The notes: a model not told the origin generated them from the sequence alone. A stretch of DNA of 14,690 nucleotides from Asticcacaulis sp. (GCF_020217185.1 NZ_JAIWNX010000165.1:1-14690); one strand, 5' to 3'; positions 7,124 to 14,447 are shown, numbered from the stretch's first letter. Numbers and translations are program-made.

Positions 7124-7136
7124 TTTACACTGTAAA
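7124..7136. promoter_or_regulatory. 13-bp dyad in TonB-receptor leader, possible operator
   Basis: TTTACA (7124-7129), one central C, TGTAAA (7131-7136): a perfect 6+6 inverted repeat 46 bp before the receptor start. A second small hairpin CTTCC (7139-7143)/GGAAG (7149-7153) follows directly. The binding protein is unknown. Confidence 0.35.
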
Positions 7137-7182
7137 ATCTTCCCTTGCGGAAGAGGCGGCCTGCTTGACCTAGGGGAAACAC

Positions 7183-9732
7183 ATGCGCGTAAAGGCACAC
7201 ACACACAATCGCTTCTCCCTCAACCGCACACTGATGGTAAGCTGTTCCGGTATGGTCATGGCGCTCAGCGCGGCTTCGGCCATGGCCCAGACCGCCCAGC
7301 CTGAGGAAGAGGTTCAGGTCATCACCGTCACCGCCCAGAAGCGCGAGCAGTCGCTTCAGGACGTGCCGATCGTGGTCACCACTCTGTCGGCCAAGCTGCT
7401 GCAGGACGCTGGCGTGAAGGACATCAAGGACATGCAGGTCCTGACGCCCGGTCTGACCGTCACCTCGACCCAGAACGAAACCCTGACCACCGCCCGTATC
7501 CGCGGTGTCGGCACGGTCGGCGACAACCCCGGTATGGAATCTTCGGTCGGCGTGGTCATCGACGGCGTCTATCGTCCGCGCAATGGCGTCGGCTTCGGCG
7601 ATCTGGGCGAAATCGGCCGCATCGAAGTGCTGAAGGGGCCGCAGGGCACCCTGTTCGGTAAGAACACCTCGGCCGGCGTTATCAACATCATCACCAAGGA
7701 ACCGTCCTTCACCTTCGGCATGGACGGCGAAGCCACGGTGTCGAACTATGACGGCAAGGGCGTGTCGGCCTCGATCACCGGGCCGCTGTCCGAAGACCTC
7801 GTCGCCGGTCGCCTGTTTGTGGCCAAGCGTGAGCGCGGCGGCTTCTACGACGTCAATACCGGCATTGGCCCGCGCGCCCTTAAGGAAGACGCCGATCAGA
7901 ACTTCTACACGGTGCGTGGTCAGTTGCTGTTCACGCCAGGCGCGCATAAGATCCGCGTCATCGCCGACTATTCGAAGCGCGACGAAAACTGCTGCGCCGT
8001 GGTGCAGACCCGCACCGGTCCGACCGGCGCGGCGCTCAACACGCTGACGGGCGGTAACGGCGTGGCGGCGACCGCCAATCCGGAAGCGCGTCTGGCCTAT
8101 TCCAACCGCCCGACCACGCAGCAGATCACTGATGGCGGCGTCTCGGTCGAAGCCAATATCAAGCTGGACTGGCTCGACTCGACCCTGACCTCGGTCACCG
8201 GCGTGCGCAAGTGGAAGAACACCAATGGTCAGGACATCGACTATTCGGGCGCTGACATCCTCTATCGCCGCGACAACGGGGATTTCAAGGCGGACTTCGA
8301 CACCTTCTCGCAGGAACTGCGTCTGGCCGGTGGCGGTGAAAAGCTCAACTGGCTGGTCGGTGCCTTCTATGCCGACGAAGATCTGAAGCGCACCGACTCC
8401 TACGTCTATGGCTCGCAGTACGAAACCTATCTGTCGATCCTGCTGGCGCAGGCGCTCGGTCTGCCCACCACGACGCCGACGGTCTCCTTGCTGACCGGCC
8501 GCGCCGCCGGCACCTCCTACGCGGCGGGTGAAGGCGCGCTCGACTACTATACGCAGGAGTCGAAGTCGCTGGCCCTGTTCACCAACAATGGCTACAAGTT
8601 CACCGACAAGTTCGAGGTCACGATGGGCCTGCGCTATACGCAGGAAACCAAGAAGATGACCGCCATCTATACCAATTCAGATGGGGGCGTCGGTTGTGCT
8701 TCGGCCATTGCGCGTTCGGGCCTGATGGGCAATGCCCCGGTCGGCACCTGGGCGGCCATCCCGGCGGCCTCGCGCCCGACCGTGGTCGGCAATATGTGTA
8801 CCTTCTGGGGCAATGCGGCTTTCAATAACCGCCGCATCGCCAATGAAGTGACCGAGAAGGAATGGTCGGGCACGCTGAAAGGCGCCTACCGCTTCAACGA
8901 AAACATCATGGCCTATGCCTCCTACGCCCGTGGCTATAAGGGCGGTGGGTACAACCTCGACCGCGCCCAGACGGGCATCACGCCGGACGCCTCGCTCTAC
9001 TTCAAGCCGGAAACGGTGGACTCCTACGAAGTCGGTCTGAAGACCTCGATGCTGAACAACAAGCTGCTGTTCAACATTACGGCCTTCGATCAGACCTTCC
9101 AGGATTTCCAGCTCAACACCTTCCTCGGCACGGCCTTCGTGGTCGAGTCGATCCCGGAACTGAAGTCGAAGGGCTTTGATGCCGATGTCTACTGGTCCAC
9201 GCCGATCCGCGGCCTGTCGGTGCAGGGCGGTGTCGCCTATGCCGACACCAAGTACGGCAGCTTCACCGCCTCTGACCTGTCGAACCCGGCGCGCTTCCCG
9301 CAACTGTCGCTCCTGCCGGGGGCGCGCATGTCCTTCGCCCCGGAATGGACGGGCTCTCTGGCCGTTACCTGGTCGGGCAATATCGCCGAAAACCTGCGCG
9401 CAACGGGCAATATCGCCGCCAAGTATTCCTCGGAATACAACACCGGCTCCGACCTGATCCCGTTCAAGATGCAGGACGGCTATACGCTGCTCAATGCCCG
9501 CTTCGGCATCGGCGCGCCGGATCAGGCCTGGACGCTGGAATTCTGGGCGCAGAACCTGACCGACGAAACCTATAAGCAGGTCGTCATCAACGCCCCGCTG
9601 CAAGGCAATGGCTTCCAGTCCACGATCCAGCCCAACGGCACCTATTATAATCAGGCGCTGGATTCCAATACCTACGACGCTTTTATGGGCCAGCCGCGCA
9701 CCTATGGCGTGACCCTGCGCGTTAAATACTGA
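7183..9732 (+). CDS. TonB-dependent outer-membrane receptor
   Basis: 849-aa outer-membrane active transporter energised by TonB-ExbBD. A signal peptide ends at about AMA|Q (residues 33-36). A TonB-box-like segment VQVITVTAQ lies at about residues 44-52. The plug domain is clear: LQDVPIVVTTLSAKLLQDAG, VVIDGVYRPRNG, and the diagnostic RIEVLKGPQGTLFGKNTSAG. The rest is the beta-barrel with amphipathic strands and a typical C-terminal end (NLTDETYKQ... TYGVTLRVKY, final aromatic Tyr). Two Cys pairs lie in predicted extracellular loops (ENCCAV, and GCAS...NMCTF), possibly disulfides. Start ATG 7183 has AGGGGA (7172-7177) before it. It is monocistronic between two terminators. No neighbouring sugar-degradation, siderophore or regulator genes reveal the substrate; this architecture is common in Caulobacterales and could serve plant polymers, siderophores or vitamin uptake. 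Confidence 0.96.
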   Translation: MRVKAHTHNRFSLNRTLMVSCSGMVMALSAASAMAQTAQPEEEVQVITVTAQKREQSLQDVPIVVTTLSAKLLQDAGVKDIKDMQVLTPGLTVTSTQNETLTTARIRGVGTVGDNPGMESSVGVVIDGVYRPRNGVGFGDLGEIGRIEVLKGPQGTLFGKNTSAGVINIITKEPSFTFGMDGEATVSNYDGKGVSASITGPLSEDLVAGRLFVAKRERGGFYDVNTGIGPRALKEDADQNFYTVRGQLLFTPGAHKIRVIADYSKRDENCCAVVQTRTGPTGAALNTLTGGNGVAATANPEARLAYSNRPTTQQITDGGVSVEANIKLDWLDSTLTSVTGVRKWKNTNGQDIDYSGADILYRRDNGDFKADFDTFSQELRLAGGGEKLNWLVGAFYADEDLKRTDSYVYGSQYETYLSILLAQALGLPTTTPTVSLLTGRAAGTSYAAGEGALDYYTQESKSLALFTNNGYKFTDKFEVTMGLRYTQETKKMTAIYTNSDGGVGCASAIARSGLMGNAPVGTWAAIPAASRPTVVGNMCTFWGNAAFNNRRIANEVTEKEWSGTLKGAYRFNENIMAYASYARGYKGGGYNLDRAQTGITPDASLYFKPETVDSYEVGLKTSMLNNKLLFNITAFDQTFQDFQLNTFLGTAFVVESIPELKSKGFDADVYWSTPIRGLSVQGGVAYADTKYGSFTASDLSNPARFPQLSLLPGARMSFAPEWTGSLAVTWSGNIAENLRATGNIAAKYSSEYNTGSDLIPFKMQDGYTLLNARFGIGAPDQAWTLEFWAQNLTDETYKQVVINAPLQGNGFQSTIQPNGTYYNQALDSNTYDAFMGQPRTYGVTLRVKY

Positions 9733-9758
9733 TCCATTTTTACGGATCAGCAGAGGCA

Positions 9759-9790
9759 GAGGCCCCGGTGACCGCCGGGGCCTCTTTTTT
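9759..9790 (+). terminator. Rho-independent terminator after TonB-dependent receptor
   Basis: Perfect 10-bp GC-rich stem GAGGCCCCGG (9759-9768) and CCGGGGCCTC (9775-9784), loop TGACCG, then six T (9785-9790). A weaker GATCC/GGATC hairpin (9731-9748) precedes it at the stop codon. Confidence 0.92.
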
Positions 9791-9899
9791 GCCGAAGCCT
9801 TATATTTTGGTGTATCGGTTGCCGTATTTTCACCCTCTTGTGGGATGCAATATTTCGACAGAACGCCTATATCTATAGTCCAGCCAAAGGAGACCGCTC

Positions 9900-10184
9900 A
9901 TGGCCGACAAAGCCCCTGCCGAAGCTATTGCCGAAAAGACCACGCGCTCGATCACCGACGCGCTGGAGTACCTCGAAGACAAGCTGAAGGTGTCGCAGGA
10001 CACCCGCGACAAGATCAATGGCAGCATCGACCGCCTTCAGGTCATCCTCGAAGAAGCCCGCGATGAGGCCGAAGACAAGACCAAGGTCGTGCGCCGTCAG
10101 ATCCGCCGTCACCCCGGCACCTCTGTGGCCATTGCCGCGGCGGCCGGTGTGGTCATTGGCCTGCTGTTGTCGCGCCGCGACTGA
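9900..10184 (+). CDS. DUF883/ElaB-YqjD-like membrane-anchored protein
   Basis: 94-aa protein with a charged, helical, probably coiled-coil body (residues about 5-65: ALEYLEDKLKVSQDTRDKIN... LEEARDEAEDKTKVV) and one C-terminal membrane helix ending in basic residues (HPGTSVAIAAAAGVVIGLLLSRRD). The basic-PGTSVAIAAAAG-GLLLSRR tail is characteristic of the DUF883 family. E. coli members ElaB and YqjD are inner-membrane proteins that can bind ribosomes and are induced in stationary phase; that role is family knowledge. Strong AAGGAG (9887-9892) 7 bases before the ATG. It stands alone between two terminators, so it is probably controlled independently, perhaps by growth phase. Small size and tail position make the family call good, the function uncertain. 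Confidence 0.85.
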   Translation: MADKAPAEAIAEKTTRSITDALEYLEDKLKVSQDTRDKINGSIDRLQVILEEARDEAEDKTKVVRRQIRRHPGTSVAIAAAAGVVIGLLLSRRD

Positions 10185-10204
10185 ACCAGCCATAAACATA
10201 AACA

Positions 10205-10238
10205 AACCGCGCCGTTTCAAGCGAAGCGGCGCGGTTTT
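10205..10238. terminator. Terminator between convergent DUF883 gene and acyl-CoA synthetase gene
   Basis: 14-bp stem (10205-10218 with 10223-10236, one G-T wobble) around the loop AAGC, ending in TTTT on the plus strand. It lies in the 72-bp gap between convergent genes. The minus-strand side has only a weak T-run (AA at 10205-10206 preceded by AAAC), so plus-strand use is the more likely. Confidence 0.75.
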
Positions 10239-10256
10239 GTGTGGCTTAGCCATTGA

Positions 10257-12068
10257 CTACATGCGGTACTGACCGCTCGCGATCAGGCTCAGGCACTCCG
10301 CCGTCAGAGGCTTATAGCCGCTGTCGTCCGTCCGCATCACATAGAGCGGATCGCTGACCTTTGCCGGATCAAAACCCGCCAGAACAAGGTCCATCTTCTT
10401 GTATTTGAAGGTGCCGGTCGTTTCGGCATTTTGCAGCAGGCGCACAAAGCGCGGCCGGGCATAGACGGGCAGGTGGCTGTTTACGTGCTGCGCAAAGGCT
10501 TCGATCGAGAAACCTTCACCGGTGATCAGCGCCACCATCCCGGCCTTGCCGTCATAGTGCGGCACCGGCACACCATAGACAATCGCCTCATCGACGCCTT
10601 CGGCGCGGGCGCAGCATTCGCCCACCTCTGAGGTCGAGACGTTCTCGCCCTTGAAACGGAAGGTGTCGCCGATACGGTCCACGAAATAGATATAGCCGTC
10701 CCGGTCCATCTTCATCAGGTCACCGGAACGGAACCAGGCGTCGCCCTTTTTGAAGACGTCGCGCATGACCTTCTTCTCGGAGGCGGCCTTGTCGGCATAG
10801 CCGGTGTAGAAGTGGCGGGCATCGGTGCCGATGGCGCCGATGGCTTCGCCGACCTCGCCGGGCTTGCACTCGATACACAGACCGTTCGGCCCGCGCACCG
10901 GGGTTTCGCTCTCGACATCGAACTGCACCAGCCGGATGTTGAAGGCGTTGCGCAGATAGGCCGGAGCGCGGCCAATGGCGCCGGCCTGACCGTCAAAATT
11001 AAACAGCGACACATTGCCTTCGGTCGAGCCGTAGAATTCGATAATCACCGGCACCTTGAAGCGCGATTTGAACTCGCTCCACACCTCCGGCCGCATGCCG
11101 TTACCGAAGGCGACCTTCAGCCGGTGCTTGGTCTCATCGTCCGGATTGGCCGCCACCGGCGCGTTGACGAGGTAGCGGCACAACTCACCAATATAAACGA
11201 TGTGGGTGCAGTTGAGGCTGCGCACATCAGACCAGAAGGCCGAGGCCGAGAACTTGCGCTTGATAACCATGGAGCCGCCATTGAGCAGCGCCGCGCCGAC
11301 GCCGCACAGGCCGCCGGTCGAATGGTACAGCGGCAGGGCGTTATACAGGCGATCTTCCTCGCTCATGTGCGACACGCCGCGGAACGCCTTCATGTAGAGC
11401 TGAGCGCGCGCGTGTGTGATCTTGGCGGCCTTGGGCAGGCCGGTGGTGCCGGAAGTATAGATGTAGAGCGCCGGGTTGTGCGCGACCATGCCCTGCCGGA
11501 TCTTGCGGTCGGGGCGCACCGTGCTGACGCCTTTCAGCGCTTGGGTCAGCGAATGGTGATGCGAGGTTTCGTCGCCCTGCGCCAGATCGAGCACAAACAC
11601 CTCCTGATGGCGGCTCAGGCTGGCTTCGATTTCGGCAAAGGCGGGCAGGGTGGTGGGATCAACAATCGTCAGGCTGGCGGTCGAGATGTTGATACAGTGG
11701 GCCAGACCCTGACCGGTCAGGGCGTTGTTGATCAGGGCGCTGATCACGCCGATCTTGCTCAGCCCGTACCAGATGGGGATGTATTCGAGGCGGTTGGGCA
11801 GGAAGACCGCCACCGTATCGCCGGGTTTCAGGCCGCGCGACAAACCCCAGTTGGCCACGCGGTTGGCCAGCACGTCCATCTCGGCATAGGTGAGGCTCTT
11901 GTCCTCAAACAGCAGGGCGATGCGCGCCGAATGGCGATCTACCGAGGCTTCGACATCGTCGCACACCAGCACAGGCGAGTTTGAATCCACCTCGCGGATA
12001 TGGCGCAGCAGCCGCAGCAACCGCTTGATGAAAATGAATTCGCGCCTGGCCCTGTCGATCAGGTTCAT
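10257..12068 (-). CDS. Long-chain acyl-CoA synthetase, FATP (SLC27)-type AMP-forming ligase
   Basis: 603-aa adenylate-forming enzyme that activates fatty acids with ATP and CoA to acyl-CoA, giving AMP and PPi. Motifs: P-loop YTSGTTGLPKAAK (204-216), FYGSTEG (345-351), RSGDL (447-451), YFVDRIGDTFRFKGENVST (461-479) as in the fatty-acid-transport/very-long-chain synthetase branch, and GTFKYKK with the likely catalytic lysine (about 555). Near full length for this branch. The N-terminus has a basic, amphipathic stretch (IKRLLRLLRHIR) that may attach it to the inner membrane. GGAG (plus coordinates 12076-12079) is 7 bases upstream of ATG 12068. It is monocistronic. Substrate could be long-chain fatty acids or a related carboxylic acid; no beta-oxidation genes are adjacent. 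FadD proper is less likely because of the FATP-type signature. Confidence 0.92.
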   Translation of the reverse strand: MNLIDRARREFIFIKRLLRLLRHIREVDSNSPVLVCDDVEASVDRHSARIALLFEDKSLTYAEMDVLANRVANWGLSRGLKPGDTVAVFLPNRLEYIPIWYGLSKIGVISALINNALTGQGLAHCINISTASLTIVDPTTLPAFAEIEASLSRHQEVFVLDLAQGDETSHHHSLTQALKGVSTVRPDRKIRQGMVAHNPALYIYTSGTTGLPKAAKITHARAQLYMKAFRGVSHMSEEDRLYNALPLYHSTGGLCGVGAALLNGGSMVIKRKFSASAFWSDVRSLNCTHIVYIGELCRYLVNAPVAANPDDETKHRLKVAFGNGMRPEVWSEFKSRFKVPVIIEFYGSTEGNVSLFNFDGQAGAIGRAPAYLRNAFNIRLVQFDVESETPVRGPNGLCIECKPGEVGEAIGAIGTDARHFYTGYADKAASEKKVMRDVFKKGDAWFRSGDLMKMDRDGYIYFVDRIGDTFRFKGENVSTSEVGECCARAEGVDEAIVYGVPVPHYDGKAGMVALITGEGFSIEAFAQHVNSHLPVYARPRFVRLLQNAETTGTFKYKKMDLVLAGFDPAKVSDPLYVMRTDDSGYKPLTAECLSLIASGQYRM

Positions 12069-12253
12069 GGAACGTCTCCGGATACCCTGTGCCTCATGAC
12101 GTCTATGGTGACGCCTTATGATTCAGCATATCCCGGAATAACCGTTTCGCCAGCATAAAATTGACGTGAACGGAAAGTATTTTCCCTTACCGCAAGGGAA
12201 GGCGCCGTTATGTCAAGGTACAAAAGGAACTGAATTCAGACGAGGATTCCGGA

Positions 12254-12271
12254 GTCAGTTGACCCCGGACC
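12254..12271 (+). repeat. 18-bp direct repeat, copy 1
   Basis: GTCAGTTGACCCCGGACC, identical to 14081-14098. Both copies are preceded by TCCGG (one extra A here). The core is a near-palindrome: GTCA and TGAC around GT. The copies lie at both sides of the low-GC lipoprotein stretch. Confidence 0.75.
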
Positions 12272-12421
12272 TGGTTGTTGGACGCGGTTGACCTTTGGCC
12301 GAAACCGTTGTCATCTGGCTGACGGGGAGTGTCACGGGGAAACGCCGGGTCATCAGCGACCTGTGGGCAAGACCCTAAAGAAACGGGGAGGGGAAGATGA
12401 CGAAAATTAGAAAACTTTCAC

Positions 12422-12475
12422 TCCCTATTGTCTCTGGGTTTTTGAGGCGTGTGAATTCCCTATTCATCTGGGTTT
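12422..12475 (+). repeat. Two imperfect direct repeats ahead of lipoprotein gene
   Basis: 12422-12441 reads TCCCTATT then TCTCTGGGTTT after a G; 12457-12475 reads TCCCTATT, CA, TCTGGGTTT. Copies start 35 bp apart and end 28 bp before the first possible start codon. They could be protein-binding sites or a chance duplication. Confidence 0.4.
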
Positions 12476-12502
12476 GACCGATGCTGTGCAAGGTCGGCCG
12501 TT

Positions 12503-13141
12503 ATGTATTGGAAAGCATCGGGGCGCTTAATGGTTGTACAACCCATAATTAGTGCGAAGCGGATTCGGCTGCATCTAGTCGTTGCTTTTTTGGTTTGGCT
12601 GTCTGGCTGTGCGCCAGGCGAGCCTTTGATCAGGGAAGCATCAGAGGAAGAGCTAGTGTCGTTTGTGGAGCCTATTTCACAGTTGTTAATTCGGGTTGGG
12701 CCTGAGTTTTCGTTAGTCGATATTCGAGAGATTTTCCCCGGTATCGAGTTTGAGCGTTCTGAATACGATGTTGCTGGTAAGATTGCTGCATCGTATTCAG
12801 GTAGGAATAACGAGTTCGACTTCGTTACATATCATCTAAAGTCGCCTGCCAGCGAGGAATTAGGTGGGATATCTTTAATGATGAATTTACGTGACGAAGG
12901 TTTAGGGGCGAAAAAGTGCTTGCGAATTTCGGATGTGGTGAAGTTGGCAGCGTCAAGCGGTTGGCAGTTGGAGGGCGAGGGCGGGGGCATCGGGATGACT
13001 AAATGGGCAAAGAAGGCTGGGGTCCTTTTCTCTGTTGGGCCCTATGAGGGGCCATATTCGAGATACTTTGCTACTCAAAGTGCTCCCCGTGATGTGATAA
13101 ATAATGATTGCGTTGAGGCAATTAATTTCCTCGTAGCGTAA
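12503..13141 (+). CDS. Orphan predicted lipoprotein, low GC, unknown function
   Basis: 212-aa protein I do not recognise. The N-terminus is a lipoprotein signal: basic AKRIRLH, hydrophobic LVVAFLVW and lipobox LSGC, with the modified Cys at residue 36 counted from ATG 12503 or 27 counted from ATG 12530. The shorter form gives a more usual signal length; the first ATG has AAGGT nine bases upstream, so the start is open. The mature part is about 175 residues, mixed alpha/beta, with two further Cys (KKCLRIS, NNDCVEA) that might pair. Codon use (many TTA, ATA, AAT-type codons) and base composition are clearly AT-richer than all neighbours, a sign of horizontal transfer. The position after C (Ala) does not suggest inner-membrane retention. 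No partner gene is adjacent. Confidence 0.65.
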   Translation: MYWKASGRLMVVQPIISAKRIRLHLVVAFLVWLSGCAPGEPLIREASEEELVSFVEPISQLLIRVGPEFSLVDIREIFPGIEFERSEYDVAGKIAASYSGRNNEFDFVTYHLKSPASEELGGISLMMNLRDEGLGAKKCLRISDVVKLAASSGWQLEGEGGGIGMTKWAKKAGVLFSVGPYEGPYSRYFATQSAPRDVINNDCVEAINFLVA

Positions 13142-13315
13142 TTATTATCGGTTTTCAGTGTTGTTAATTTGAATAAGAATTAAGGTGACGTTCTATGATA
13201 GGGTTAATTGCTGTGCCAAATTATTGGGATGTGATATTAAGAGACTGACCGAAATGATTTGCGAAATATCAATATGTTCTGATTCTCTGTTTTTTGCGAA
13301 GAAGCGGAGATTTAA
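13142..13315. other. AT-rich intergenic stretch
   Basis: Low-GC continuation of the lipoprotein region. One ATG (13195) after AAGGTGACG is followed two codons later by a stop. No clear terminator or RNA gene is visible. GC content rises abruptly at about 13310, marking the right edge of the AT-rich block. Confidence 0.5.
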
Positions 13316-13495
13316 ATGCTGGCCATTGATCGTTGCGCCGAAGCGCTGAACGCCGGCAAATCTGATGAGGCCACTCAGCGCAAGTGTGGGGGAGCGGTGC
13401 GTTTTGATCGTCTGAAGGCTTTGTGGGGGGCCGAGCGCTTCAACGCAAAGGGTTCCTGCCGTTCGCGCTTAAACCTCAGCGTTTCAGGACCATAA
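13316..13495 (+). CDS. Possible small protein, 59 aa, unknown
   Basis: ATG 13316 is 6 bases after GGAG (13306-13309) and directly follows an in-frame TAA, so this is the only start. It encodes 59 residues beginning MLAIDRCAEALNAGKSDEA and ending LNLSVSGP, with three Cys and many basic residues, and no signal or membrane segment. Its last 20 bp overlap the 3' end of the convergent exported-protein gene. GC and codon use resemble the host chromosome, unlike the AT-rich DNA just upstream, so it may also be a remnant of a longer broken gene. Support is only the Shine-Dalgarno and open frame. Confidence 0.25.
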   Translation: MLAIDRCAEALNAGKSDEATQRKCGGAVRFDRLKALWGAERFNAKGSCRSRLNLSVSGP

Positions 13496-13979
13496 CGGTC
13501 ACATCGGCGGTCTTGTTGTCGATCAGCCGCACCTCATAGGTGCCGGGTTGCAGGTCGAAATCGACGATCTTACGGATGCCGGAACAATCCGGCCCATGCC
13601 CGTGCTTGCTCGACTTCAGCGCTTCACCATCCTTCACCACGTCGATCCACAGCCCAGCCCCGGCGGCAATGCCATAGGTGCCGGCCTCGGTTACGCTGAG
13701 GCTGAGCGTGCCGCTGAAGGTCGGGGTGGTCGGCGGCGTGGCGCGGGCGCGTCTATAGGTGACGCGGGTCGCCTCAAGCAGGGTCACCTTGACCGGCTTG
13801 CCCACGCTCAAAGCCGGGGCACCGCTGGCCTCCGCCGTGGCCTTGACCGGGGTGGCGTGCATCCAGTGGGTGAACGGCCCGGTCAGAACGGGCTCCGGCG
13901 GGCAGGCCGGTTTGGCCTCTTCGGCCCACACCGGAGCGGCGGTCAGCAACAGGGCGGCGGAAAGAAGCAGGGCGCGCAT
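13476..13979 (-). CDS. Small exported beta-rich protein of unknown function
   Basis: 167-aa protein starting at ATG 13979 with AAAGG (plus 13985-13989) 7 bases upstream. A clean Sec signal peptide, MRALLLSAALLLTAAPVWA|EE, is cut at about residue 19. The mature part alternates short strands and ends in a block GHGPDCSGIRKIVDFDLQPGTYEVRLIDN, typical of a small beta-sandwich resembling pre-peptidase C-terminal (PPC-like) domains; one Cys near the N-terminus (PACPPEP) and one in the block may form a disulfide. I recall Sphingomonadales and Caulobacterales relatives being labelled homogentisate 1,2-dioxygenase, but no dioxygenase motif (His/Glu iron ligands) is visible and the length is far too short. 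The frame extends upstream to 14066, without signal logic. Periplasmic location is inferred. Confidence 0.75.
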   Translation of the reverse strand: MRALLLSAALLLTAAPVWAEEAKPACPPEPVLTGPFTHWMHATPVKATAEASGAPALSVGKPVKVTLLEATRVTYRRARATPPTTPTFSGTLSLSVTEAGTYGIAAGAGLWIDVVKDGEALKSSKHGHGPDCSGIRKIVDFDLQPGTYEVRLIDNKTADVTVMVLKR

Positions 13980-14080
13980 GGGATACCTTTGACAAAGCCG
14001 TTTTGCCGCTGAGTTTAATCCCGGAATTGCGGCGCAGGAAAGACGGGCGGAACTGATTTTAGGCAAGGGTAATAATCCGG

Positions 14081-14098
14081 GTCAGTTGACCCCGGACC
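14081..14098 (+). repeat. 18-bp direct repeat, copy 2
   Basis: Identical to 12254-12271 and in the same orientation, 1827 bp downstream. Here the palindrome is better: GGGTCA (14079-14084 reads GGGTCA) and TGACCC (14088-14093) around GT. Confidence 0.75.
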
Positions 14099-14114
14099 CC
14101 GAATGTGAGGCTAA

Positions 14115-14433
14115 GAAGGTTTAGCCACGAAAAACACAAAAAGCACGAACGGGAGCCTGTGGCACAGGTCTGCGCCTGACCTATCAAATGCAGCGCTGTG
14201 CCACGCGAGATTTTAGAAACCACAGATTACACAGATTTCACAGATTATCCGTGTCTGCGTCACGCAGGGGCGCGCAGCGCCTATCTGTGTAATCTGTGAA
14301 ATCTGTGGTTCAAATCCCTTCGGCGCGCAGCGCCCTTCATCCGGGCTTGCCGCACGAAGGTAAGGGCCCTGCGGGCCGGGCGCTTCAACGGTTCTTTTGG
14401 CTGCGCCGAACTTCGTTTCGTGGCTAAATCTTC
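14115..14433. repeat. 319-bp nested inverted-repeat element, MITE-like
   Basis: Outer ends are 18-bp inverted repeats with one mismatch: 14115-14132 (GAAGGTTTAGCCACGAAA) and 14416-14433; 13 bp (TTTAGCCACGAAA / TTTCGTGGCTAAA) are perfect. Inside are a 9-bp perfect pair GTGGCACAG (14159-14167)/CTGTGCCAC (14196-14204), a 28-bp pair (14218-14245/14283-14310), and small hairpins CTGCG/CGCAG (14255-14267) and GGCCC/GGGCC (14365-14377). GGCGCGCAGCGCC occurs twice (14269-14281, 14322-14334). No transposase is encoded. I recall CCACAGATTACACAGATT and TTAGCCACGAAAAACAC sequences in unrelated bacterial genomes. Mobility is inference; no target-site duplication is obvious. Confidence 0.6.
14218..14310. 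repeat. Inverted array of 9-bp CACAGATTW units
   Basis: Left arm has three tandem 9-bp units at 14221, 14230 and 14239 (CACAGATTA, CACAGATTT, CACAGATTA). The right arm carries the same pattern on the minus strand (14308 down to 14282, last unit incomplete). Arms of 28 bp match with two mismatches, both at the variable ninth base. The loop of 37 bases holds two GC-rich hairpins. Confidence 0.8.
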
Positions 14434-14447
14434 AGTGGCTAACCCCT

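Larger units (their letters stand above)
12069..12502. other. Intergenic region without a convincing gene
   Basis: Between the acyl-CoA synthetase start and the orphan lipoprotein. Holds a perfect hairpin TTCCCTT (12182-12188)/AAGGGAA (12194-12200), the first copy of an 18-bp repeat (12254-12271), and two imperfect direct repeats at 12422-12441 and 12457-12475. Composition shifts towards AT from about 12400. One frame stays open for about 58 codons (roughly 12236-12410) but has no start codon in good context and no recognisable homology. Confidence 0.6.
13980..14447. other. Gene-free, repeat-dense region
   Basis: No credible coding sequence. It contains the upstream region of the exported-protein gene (13980-14070), the second 18-bp repeat copy and a 319-bp nested inverted-repeat element, listed separately. 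Confidence 0.7.

Noticed and set aside
12236..12410. Open frame of about 58 codons
   Set aside because: No start codon with a Shine-Dalgarno, no recognisable protein similarity, and it spans the 18-bp repeat.
13980..14066. N-terminal extension of the exported protein to 14066
   Set aside because: The internal ATG at 13979 begins a perfect signal peptide with a suitable Shine-Dalgarno; the extension would bury the signal.
14218..14310. CRISPR-like array
   Set aside because: Units are 9 bp with no spacers and are arranged head-to-head; no cas genes are nearby.
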